From: DATMNI01 sp035570275
GTDB taxonomy: Bacteria > Acidobacteriota > Terriglobia > Bryobacterales > Bryobacteraceae
NCBI GenBank assembly: GCA_035570275.1
Contig: DATMNI010000280.1
Coordinates: 1 to 64,000, forward strand
Direction of reading: 5' to 3'
Length of the DNA: 64,000 nucleotides
Shown: one piece after another, positions 57,802 to 64,000 of the stretch
Layout: each line of letters begins with the position of its first letter
How positions within the stretch are numbered: position 1 is the first letter of the stretch
Notes under the pieces: model-generated
Seen by the model: only the letters and a program-made list of their open reading frames with translations
The model's database searches: none
Told to the model about the DNA's origin: nothing
Program-made: the position numbers and the translations under genes

Positions 57802-58509
57802 CTAACTGATCCAGCGCGCCAGGCCGAACGCCGCCGCCGAGGCCAGGCCGCCGATCACCACGGTCTGCACCCCGCCGCGCAGCGGAGGGATACCGGTGAG
57901 CCTTCCCTTCACGTAGCCGAACATGAACAGCGCCACCAGGGTGACCGCCACGGAAAATGTGAGCGCCGTCCGCAGATCGCTCACCAACATGTAGGAGGAC
58001 AGCGGCACCAGCCCGCCCAGCACATACGACACCGCAATGGTGGCGGCACTGTTGCGCGCCCGCTGGGGGTCGGGCTCTTCGAAGCCCAACTCGAACCGCA
58101 TCATGAAGTCGACCCAGCGGTTCTGATCGGCGCGAATGGCGGCGACCACGGGCGCGATGTCCTTCTCGGACATGCCGTAGCCGCGAAAGATATCGGCCAC
58201 TTCGTCGGCTTCCTTCTCCGGCAACTCGATGGTTTCGTGGATCTCGCGGGCGCGCTCGGATTCGTAGTGGTCGCGGTCGGTACGGGCCGCCAGATAGCCG
58301 CCCAACCCCATGGCGATGGAGCCGGCGGCGATTTCGGCCAACCCGGCCACCACCACCAGTTTGCTGGTGGCCATGGCGGTGCCGGTGAGCCCCGCCGCCA
58401 GCGCGAACGGCACGGTAAGGCCGTCGGACATGCCGATCACGACGTCGCGCACAGTGTCCGATGCCTCAAAATGCTTTTCAGCATGTTCGGTGTGCGGGGA
58501 TGTGGGCAT
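57802..58509 (-). CDS. VIT1/CCC1-family metal transporter
   Basis: 235-aa membrane protein of the vacuolar iron/manganese transporter family. It opens RDVVIGMSDGLTVPFALAAG (first helix with the conserved DGLTVPFA), continues AGLAEIAAGSIAMGLGGYLA with the Glu-rich stalk helix (YESERAREIHETIELPEKEA) and ends in three helices. It likely exports Fe2+ or Mn2+ from the cytoplasm. ATG 58509 is chosen; GTG 58518 is possible. Confidence 0.9.
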   Translation of the reverse strand: MPTSPHTEHAEKHFEASDTVRDVVIGMSDGLTVPFALAAGLTGTAMATSKLVVVAGLAEIAAGSIAMGLGGYLAARTDRDHYESERAREIHETIELPEKEADEVADIFRGYGMSEKDIAPVVAAIRADQNRWVDFMMRFELGFEEPDPQRARNSAATIAVSYVLGGLVPLSSYMLVSDLRTALTFSVAVTLVALFMFGYVKGRLTGIPPLRGGVQTVVIGGLASAAAFGLARWIS

Positions 58510-58569
58510 AGACTTCACATGATCTCATGCGGACGGGGAGCGGGGCGCGAGTCAGCGCCAATCCCGCTG

Positions 58570-59502
58570 CTACGCCGTTTGGCAGGCCTGGCTCATCACC
58601 CATTCCGCCGCCAGCGCGGTGGCTCCGGTGGAGCGGGGCGCGCCTCCTTCGAGCACCGCGCTGACGAAATCCTCGATGCAGGGGTAGTGCAGGTTGGCGG
58701 GAGCGGGAATCTGTTCACTGCCGCCGGGATGCACCAGGGCGGGTGCATTGAGAGGCGAGAGGTCGAGTTCGCCTACGGTGCCGCGGATGCGGAATTCGTC
58801 GCGGGGGACATGCGAATGCCAGCGGACGTCCACCAGGCCGCGAACCCCGGTGTCGTATTCGATCGTCACCGTGGCGTTGTCTTCCACCTGGATGGGATGG
58901 ACCAGCGTGGAAAGGTGGCCCGTGGCGCGCACCGGCTTGCCGAAGAGATAATTCATCAGGTCGATCCGGTGCGACGCGATGTCGCGCAGCGGTCCGCCGC
59001 CGGATTTTTGTGGGTCGGTGATCCAGCCGCGGAAGCCGCCGGCGGGAAGGAGCCAATCGTGCGAAGTAGCCTCGGCGAAAACCGGGCGGCCGATGGCACC
59101 CTCGTCAATCAGTTGCCTGGCGCGCGCCACCTTGGGATAGAGGCGGCGATAGTAGGCGATGCCCAGGGTCTGGCCCGTCTCGCCGGCGGCCTGCTGCATA
59201 CTGCCGGCTTCGGCATAGTTGAGCGCCATGGGCTTTTCGCACAGCACATGCTTGCCCGCCCGCAACGCCTGGATGGTTTGAGGAGCGTGGAGGAAAACCG
59301 GCGTGGCGACGTACACTGCATCGGCGCCGGATTCGCCGAGAGCGGCGTCGAGATCCTGCCACGCAGGGACAGCGTACGGCGCTGCTTTAGCGGGATCGCG
59401 CGTGACGATGCCGGCGAGTTGACTGCGCGATTCGGAGAGGATGGCGGGAAGGACGCGTTTGGTAGTGATGTCGCCGATGCCGACGACCAGCCAGCGGAGC
59501 AT
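58570..59502 (-). CDS. Gfo/Idh/MocA-family oxidoreductase
   Basis: 310-aa NAD(P)-binding oxidoreductase. The Rossmann opening is LVVGIGDITTKRVLPAI with Asp in place of a Gly; ADAVYVATPVFLHAPQTIQA and GKHVLCEKPMALNYAEA (catalytic Lys of EKP) near 90 follow; the alpha/beta C-terminal domain has GGGPLRDIASHRIDLMNYLF with the His near 185. Substrate likely a sugar derivative. Between the transporter and a VOC protein on the same strand. Confidence 0.92.
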   Translation of the reverse strand: MLRWLVVGIGDITTKRVLPAILSESRSQLAGIVTRDPAKAAPYAVPAWQDLDAALGESGADAVYVATPVFLHAPQTIQALRAGKHVLCEKPMALNYAEAGSMQQAAGETGQTLGIAYYRRLYPKVARARQLIDEGAIGRPVFAEATSHDWLLPAGGFRGWITDPQKSGGGPLRDIASHRIDLMNYLFGKPVRATGHLSTLVHPIQVEDNATVTIEYDTGVRGLVDVRWHSHVPRDEFRIRGTVGELDLSPLNAPALVHPGGSEQIPAPANLHYPCIEDFVSAVLEGGAPRSTGATALAAEWVMSQACQTA

Positions 59503-59577
59503 AGGAGTATGGTAGCGCGGGGTGCGAGGTTCCTCCCGCCCTCAACAACTCCGGCCATAGTGAGCGGGGGGCCGATT

Positions 59578-60054
59578 CTAGCTGCCTACGTGACCCTCAT
59601 ACTCGGGTGCATTCAGTTGAACCAGGAATCCATCGGGATCCCGGAACTTGAACGATTCCTTGGTGCCGCCGGGCTCCAGTTTCAAATTGCGCGCCTTCAG
59701 CTTAGCGGTTACGTCGTCGGCGTTGAAACCGGCGATTCCGAAATCGTAGTGGTCCAGGTCCGCAGTGGCGCCCTTCTGCTCAATACCAAAGAAGCTCTTG
59801 CCTACACCCAGGATATGCGTCGTTGCCGAGTGCTGCTTGAGGGGCATCCCAAAGAACTCCTGGTAAAACAGAGACGTGCGGTTCACGTCGGGGACCCGCA
59901 CGGTAACGTGGTTCAGGCTGACGGCGTGCAGGCCCGATGGCTTGGGCGCGGCTTGGGCGCCCGTGACCAGGGCGGCGAGAGAAACGGCGAGTTGGCGGCG
60001 CGTCAGGCGGCCGTCTTCAAAATCTCTTAACATACTTTCGATGATTCGTTGCAT
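59578..60054 (-). CDS. VOC (glyoxalase/dioxygenase) superfamily protein
   Basis: 158-aa protein with an N-terminal region FEDGRLTRRQLAVSLAALVT like a Tat-type or membrane-associated leader, then a single VOC domain: SLNHVTVRVPDVNRTSLFYQ, FYQEFFGMPL, LDHYDFGIAGFNADDV and FRDPDGFLVQLNAPEYEG (metal ligands His, Glu positions plausible). Probably exported, substrate unknown. It follows the giant TonB receptor gene with a 14-bp gap, so they are co-transcribed. Confidence 0.87.
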   Translation of the reverse strand: MQRIIESMLRDFEDGRLTRRQLAVSLAALVTGAQAAPKPSGLHAVSLNHVTVRVPDVNRTSLFYQEFFGMPLKQHSATTHILGVGKSFFGIEQKGATADLDHYDFGIAGFNADDVTAKLKARNLKLEPGGTKESFKFRDPDGFLVQLNAPEYEGHVGS

Positions 60055-60068
60055 GATTTCCTTAACTC

Positions 60069-63000
60069 CTAAAACACATACTTAAGAGCGAGCTGCATCT
60101 GCCGCATGCTCCCGTTCGTCGACGTAATCTGACCGAACTGCGGGCTGGTAAGAGTTGTGTTCGGCAGTCCCCAGGCCGGGTGGTTCAGGACGTTGAACGC
60201 CTCCCAACGGAATTGCAGCAAGTGGCGCTCATTCGGCAGGCGGAAGTCCTTGTGCGTGGAAAAATCCCAATAAAAGCCGGGCGGCCCGATGACTGTGTTC
60301 CGGCCGACATTGCCGAAGTTATAGAGCGGCTGCAGCGTAAATGCCGCGGTGTTGAACCATTCCGCTGTTGTGGGATTGGCCAGGGACTGGCTAACGCCGG
60401 TGGCATTCGGGCGGTCAACCCCGATGTTCGTATTGGCCCGGTTCACGCCGTCAGTCGGGTTGACCGGGAATCCGGATCGCCAGGTAATGATGGAGCCGAG
60501 CTGCCAGTCGCCCAGCAGAGCATTCACGAACTTGCTGCGAATGTCGAGCTTCCTGCCCGTGCCTGCCGGCAGATCGTACAGGCCCGATATCACCAGGCGC
60601 TGCCGGTTGTCGAATGCGGACAGACCGCGCTCGCAGCGCAGACAGTTGCCGTTCTGCGAGAAAAGAGAATCGCTGTCTTCGGTCCGAACTCCGCTGGTTT
60701 CATCAATCGATTTCGACCATGTGTATGCCACCAGGGCAGTCACTCCGTGGGAGAAGCGCTTGGTCAATTTCGACCCCAGCGAGTTGTAGTTGCCGTTGGC
60801 GCCGTCATCCACCAACACAAGCAGACCGAAGTTAGGATAAGGGGACCGGCTGGCGACCGTTCCGGGTCCGGGAACCGCCGCGCTTACCCCGCGGTACGAC
60901 TCCAGGTGGCGGCTGACCGAGCCAAGGTAGCCGGCTTCGAACACGAGGTTGCCAGCCAGTTCCCGCTGAACATTGAACAGGTATTGATTCGAATATGGCG
61001 TGCGCCGGTCGAATTTCATGGAAAACGCTTGCGGTGTAACGATGATCGCGTTGGCGGCGCCGGCTCCGCCAAGGCCATTCTGCCAGGTTTCCGTCGGGAA
61101 TGAAGGATTGTCGTCGTTGCGCGAGCGTCCCGCGGCATTGCGGCCTACATCGAACCATGGATTGCCCTGGTCCTGGTTATAAAAGGTGCCCGCGGCGGCT
61201 CGAATCGCCCATTTCGGGCTCGGGCTCCACGCGATCCCGATCCGGGGGGCAAAGTCGTTGTTGTCCCGATGGACGAGGCTGTTGCCGAGACGGCCATCCT
61301 GAACCAGCGCGATGTTGGGCCACCGGACCTTCAATCCCGCATATGGGTCGCCGGTGCCCTTTCCCTGTCGAAGAAACACCGGGTAACGGCTGAGGTCCGT
61401 CACGTTCGGCGTGGTGTCATAAGCGTTGTAGAAGACCGTGGTCAAATTGCCGGATTGGTCCGTCCATGGAGGAGTATTTTCGTATCGGAGACCCAGTGAC
61501 AAGGTCAGGTTCGGTGCGATCTTCCAGACGTCGTCAAAATACAAGGCGAAGCTGGTTTGCCGATACTGCACGGCCGCGATCTGGGCGGCAGCCTCGGTCA
61601 GGGTGACGTTGCCCAGCAGGAACGACGCAAACGCATCCCCCTGGCTACTGGTGGCCGGATCCCAAGTTGGCGTTGTGGAGAATGAGAAACTACCCCGCCC
61701 ATACTGGTTGCCCACCTGGTTATACTGATCCCGCCGAATCTCGCCGCCAAACCGGAATGCGTGCTTGCCCCTCGTCACAGAGGTATTGTTCAGAAACTGG
61801 AGCGAACTGTTGCTGTTCACAAATGGGCCGTCGGTACCGTCCCCGATGCCGGTGTAGTTCGGAATGTTTACGGTGGGAATACCCCATCCCACCGCGGCGC
61901 CGCCCGACAATCCGGGAATTTTAAGTTCATCGACCACGTCGCGCACGCCGGCCAGCAGCGTGCCGACCGAGTTATAGAATCGCGTATAGCCAAACCGCGT
62001 CTCGGTAACGAGGCTGGGCGAAAGTACCCTCGTGTTGGTACCCATATACTGTTCGAAATTGGTAAGAAGCTTGGTGCCATTCAGGTTCAGGCCCGGGCTG
62101 GATGAGTTTTCATCGCCCCAACTGTACCGCCCGGTCCAATTGGAACGCGCGGATTCCAAATAGTCCATGCGCAGTATGAACTGGTCGCGGTTTTCCGGAC
62201 GTGTCTGGGCTTCAACGAAATTGTTAATAGAGCCAGGCAGCGTCGGCGTATGGTAGAACTCCAGGAATTGTTTCGAAATGGGACTAATCCGGCTTTGCGG
62301 GATAATGTTTCCGGGGAACGGAGTGGCTGTGATGGTCTTACCGTCCGGCCCCAGAACGTGGGTATTCGGATCGTAAATCTTGCCGGCGATGGCGGAGAAG
62401 TCCCCGCTTTGAATTTGAGCCGACGCCAGGCCATAGAGAGCTGTTGTGTTGCCGCGTTTCCGGTAGGACTCGTAGTTCGCCATGAAGAAAAGCTTGTCCT
62501 TGCCGTTAAAGACCTTCGGCAGCCAGACCGGCCCGCCCAGCGTACCGCCGTACTGGTTCCACTTGAATGGATCCTTGGAAGGCCGTAACGCCGAGAACGC
62601 ATAACTGGTGGCGTCCAGTTTGTCGTTGCGGAAGAATTCGAAGAGCGCCCCGTGGTACTGATTGGTGCCCGACCTGGTGAGTACGTTGATTTGGGTGGCT
62701 TCGCGGCCGAACTCCGCGGGATACACGCCCGTTTGCACCTTGAACTCCTGCAGCGCATCGATGGAGGGCAGAACCACAAATGTGTTGAAATTCGGGTCTG
62801 TGTTCTCGACGCCATCCAGCGTGTAGTGATTGAAATTAGTGCGCTGGCCGGCGACGGCGATGGTCTCGCCTGCACGAATGCCGCCCTGCCGGGCGCTTGC
62901 CTGCCCCTGGCCCGCGAATCCGGTGGACACGTTCGGCGCCAGCGAGACCAGTTGCAGGTAATTGCGCCCGTTCAGCGGCAATTCGACGATGCGCTTGTTT

Positions 63001-63416
63001 TCGATGACGGTACCGACCGTGGCATTGTCGGTGACCAGCAACGCCGCATCGGCGCGTACCTCGATGGATTCACTCACTTGCCCGATTTGCAACTCGAAAT
63101 CGATACGGGCCGCCTGCTGCACCTGCAGTTCAATCTGATTCCGGACGACGGCTTTGAAGCCCGGCTTCTCGGCGCGCATCGTATATGTGCCCGGCGCCAG
63201 CGAAGGGAACGCATAGGCCCCCGCATCGTTCGTGATGGCGGTGCGGGCCGCGTTCGTACCGGTGTTGGTGGCCGATACCGTGACGCCGGCGACAGCGGCA
63301 CCGGTGGTATCGTGTGCCTCGCCGTCGATGGAGCCAAACGTCTGGCCGGACGCAACCCGGCCCGCTACCAGACTGCACGCCAGAGTAATGAGGCGAACCT
63401 GCATTGAAATCGTCAT
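60069..63416 (-). CDS. TonB-dependent receptor with carboxypeptidase-regulatory-like domain
   Basis: 1115-aa outer-membrane protein of the Oar/OmpA-like type expanded in Acidobacteria. Signal sequence VRLITLACSLVAGRVASGQT, then a CarboxypepD_reg-like beta domain (DTTGAAVAGVTVSATNTGTN, YAFPSLAPGTYTMRAEKPGF), a plug (VIENKRIVELPLNGRNYLQL, LDGVENTDPN, QTGVYPAEFGREATQINVLT) and a large barrel ending RQMQLALKYVF with terminal Phe. Probable uptake of a polymer or glycan product; regulated by the divergent LacI gene. ATG 63416 (GGGGGA upstream) or 63404. Confidence 0.93.
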   Translation of the reverse strand: MTISMQVRLITLACSLVAGRVASGQTFGSIDGEAHDTTGAAVAGVTVSATNTGTNAARTAITNDAGAYAFPSLAPGTYTMRAEKPGFKAVVRNQIELQVQQAARIDFELQIGQVSESIEVRADAALLVTDNATVGTVIENKRIVELPLNGRNYLQLVSLAPNVSTGFAGQGQASARQGGIRAGETIAVAGQRTNFNHYTLDGVENTDPNFNTFVVLPSIDALQEFKVQTGVYPAEFGREATQINVLTRSGTNQYHGALFEFFRNDKLDATSYAFSALRPSKDPFKWNQYGGTLGGPVWLPKVFNGKDKLFFMANYESYRKRGNTTALYGLASAQIQSGDFSAIAGKIYDPNTHVLGPDGKTITATPFPGNIIPQSRISPISKQFLEFYHTPTLPGSINNFVEAQTRPENRDQFILRMDYLESARSNWTGRYSWGDENSSSPGLNLNGTKLLTNFEQYMGTNTRVLSPSLVTETRFGYTRFYNSVGTLLAGVRDVVDELKIPGLSGGAAVGWGIPTVNIPNYTGIGDGTDGPFVNSNSSLQFLNNTSVTRGKHAFRFGGEIRRDQYNQVGNQYGRGSFSFSTTPTWDPATSSQGDAFASFLLGNVTLTEAAAQIAAVQYRQTSFALYFDDVWKIAPNLTLSLGLRYENTPPWTDQSGNLTTVFYNAYDTTPNVTDLSRYPVFLRQGKGTGDPYAGLKVRWPNIALVQDGRLGNSLVHRDNNDFAPRIGIAWSPSPKWAIRAAAGTFYNQDQGNPWFDVGRNAAGRSRNDDNPSFPTETWQNGLGGAGAANAIIVTPQAFSMKFDRRTPYSNQYLFNVQRELAGNLVFEAGYLGSVSRHLESYRGVSAAVPGPGTVASRSPYPNFGLLVLVDDGANGNYNSLGSKLTKRFSHGVTALVAYTWSKSIDETSGVRTEDSDSLFSQNGNCLRCERGLSAFDNRQRLVISGLYDLPAGTGRKLDIRSKFVNALLGDWQLGSIITWRSGFPVNPTDGVNRANTNIGVDRPNATGVSQSLANPTTAEWFNTAAFTLQPLYNFGNVGRNTVIGPPGFYWDFSTHKDFRLPNERHLLQFRWEAFNVLNHPAWGLPNTTLTSPQFGQITSTNGSMRQMQLALKYVF

Positions 63417-63724
63417 GGATTATAGTTCCCCCTCGCCACGCGGCCGAACCAGAAGCTTACCCAGGCCCGCCACGGTGATCACCTAAAGACGCAAACACCA
63501 CAAACGTTTGCAATTGTCAGCGAGACTATCACAGCCGCCTGGGCCTGTCAAGCCATCTGACGAAACCGAGCTGCGTTGAGCCGCCTGGTTGCGTTTTCAA
63601 CTCGCGGAGCACTTGCGAACGCGCAGGGACCTGGCGTTGACAAGCACTGCAATTGCCAGCAATAATTGGAAACGCTTGTGAGCACCGGTGCCCGTCACAA
63701 TAAAGCCGACTGTCACAATTAAAA
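63417..63724. promoter_or_regulatory. Divergent promoter region with candidate LacI operators
   Basis: 308 bp between the TonB receptor and LacI genes without another gene. CAAACGTTTG (63501-63510), a perfect palindrome, and GGAAACGCTTG (63668-63678) both resemble the AAACGNTT-type half-site pairs of LacI/GalR-family operators. The right end carries three imperfect repeats with GTCACAATAAAG-type cores (from about 63690), the last of which overlaps the lacI start codon. Confidence 0.55.
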
Positions 63725-64000
63725 ATGCCCGTCACCATTAAAGATGTCGCTCGCGAATCGGGCGTCAATATCTCCACAGTCTCACGGGCGCTTAACAACG
63801 GCTACGGTGTGAATGATCAGACGCGCGAGCATGTGATTGCTGTCGCGGCCCGGCTGAACTATCGCCCTAACCGCATCGCCCGCGGCCTGGTAACGGGGCG
63901 CTCGCACTCTTTGGGGCTCATTGTAAGTGACATTCGAAACCCATTTTTCGCCGAGGTTGCACGGGGCGCCGAAGATGCCGCGCGTACCGGGAGCTGCGAC
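63725..64000 (+). CDS. LacI-family transcriptional regulator (partial, 5' end only)
   Basis: 92 codons up to the window end. The N-terminal HTH is canonical: VTIKDVARESGVNISTVSRA and LNNGYGVNDQTREHVIAVAA, then RLNYRPNRIARGLVTGRS (hinge) and the start of the ligand domain, LGLIVSDIRNPFFAEVARGA. It is divergent from the TonB receptor and probably controls it in response to a sugar. ATG 63725 lies inside a short repeat. Confidence 0.95.
   Translation, partial: MPVTIKDVARESGVNISTVSRALNNGYGVNDQTREHVIAVAARLNYRPNRIARGLVTGRSHSLGLIVSDIRNPFFAEVARGAEDAARTGSCD

Noticed and set aside
58237..60030. 597-codon plus-strand frame across the VIT1, Gfo/Idh and VOC genes
   Set aside because: It runs antisense through three well-supported genes and their gaps, with no protein features.

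Overview
The window is a GC-rich bacterial chromosome segment, most likely from an acidobacterium of the Bryobacterales/Solibacteraceae type. The main clue is two secreted proteins ending in what looks like the Solibacter-type C-terminal domain (TIGR03437). Very large TonB-dependent receptors with an N-terminal carboxypeptidase-regulatory-like domain and many Gfo/Idh, amidohydrolase and M20 enzymes fit this too. The placement is inference; no rRNA or tRNA gene is present to anchor it.

Layout. 1-5353: a leucine operon on the minus strand (leuA-leuB-leuC-leuD, leuD cut by the window edge) with a divergent LysR regulator. 5382-8245: a VapC toxin with a 5'-truncated vapB, a solitary nuoA and a Solibacter-type secreted protein. 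8367-13708: a minus-strand block with an amidohydrolase, a response regulator/histidine kinase pair, a split transketolase and a YkgJ-like Cys-cluster protein. 13709-16870: an island of lower GC holding a tightly coupled three-gene cassette (ADP-ribosyltransferase-like protein; nucleoside deoxyribosyltransferase-like domain fused to an XRE HTH; ImmA/IrrE-type metalloprotease), ended by a broken copy of the neighbouring CPBP protease gene. 16870-20862: CPBP protease and small secreted or lipid-anchored proteins. 21157-21926: a UPF0175/DUF3368 toxin-antitoxin pair. 22178-35291: M20 deacylase, a 1234-residue repeat protein, nadD, cyclophilin, TonB receptor, TPR protein, divergent acetate kinase and DUF1015 protein. 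35333-39311: secreted protein, M20 peptidase and a gene-poor accessory stretch (DUF4279 protein, small membrane protein). 39312-43000: an operon of two SDRs, two SRPBCC/AHSA1 proteins and an ECF sigma factor with a SnoaL-like tail. 43035-49438: M23 and S9 peptidases, NUDIX protein, a frameshifted HicA-like toxin module and a hypothetical protein. 49598-57583: hisS-aspS, DinB-like protein, lone CpaF ATPase, DUF1223-ECF sigma-NrsF anti-sigma operon and msrB. 57802-64000: VIT1/CCC1 transporter, Gfo/Idh oxidoreductase, VOC protein, giant TonB receptor and the start of a divergent LacI regulator.

Two themes stand out. First, the ART/NDT-XRE/ImmA cassette looks like an undescribed toxin- or defence-type module. 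Second, intergenic DNA is full of small repeats: at least four families of dispersed palindromic elements and more than ten short tandem arrays (units of 9-18 bp), several of which carry start or stop codons or have entered coding sequence in frame (acetate kinase, the DUF1223 signal peptide).
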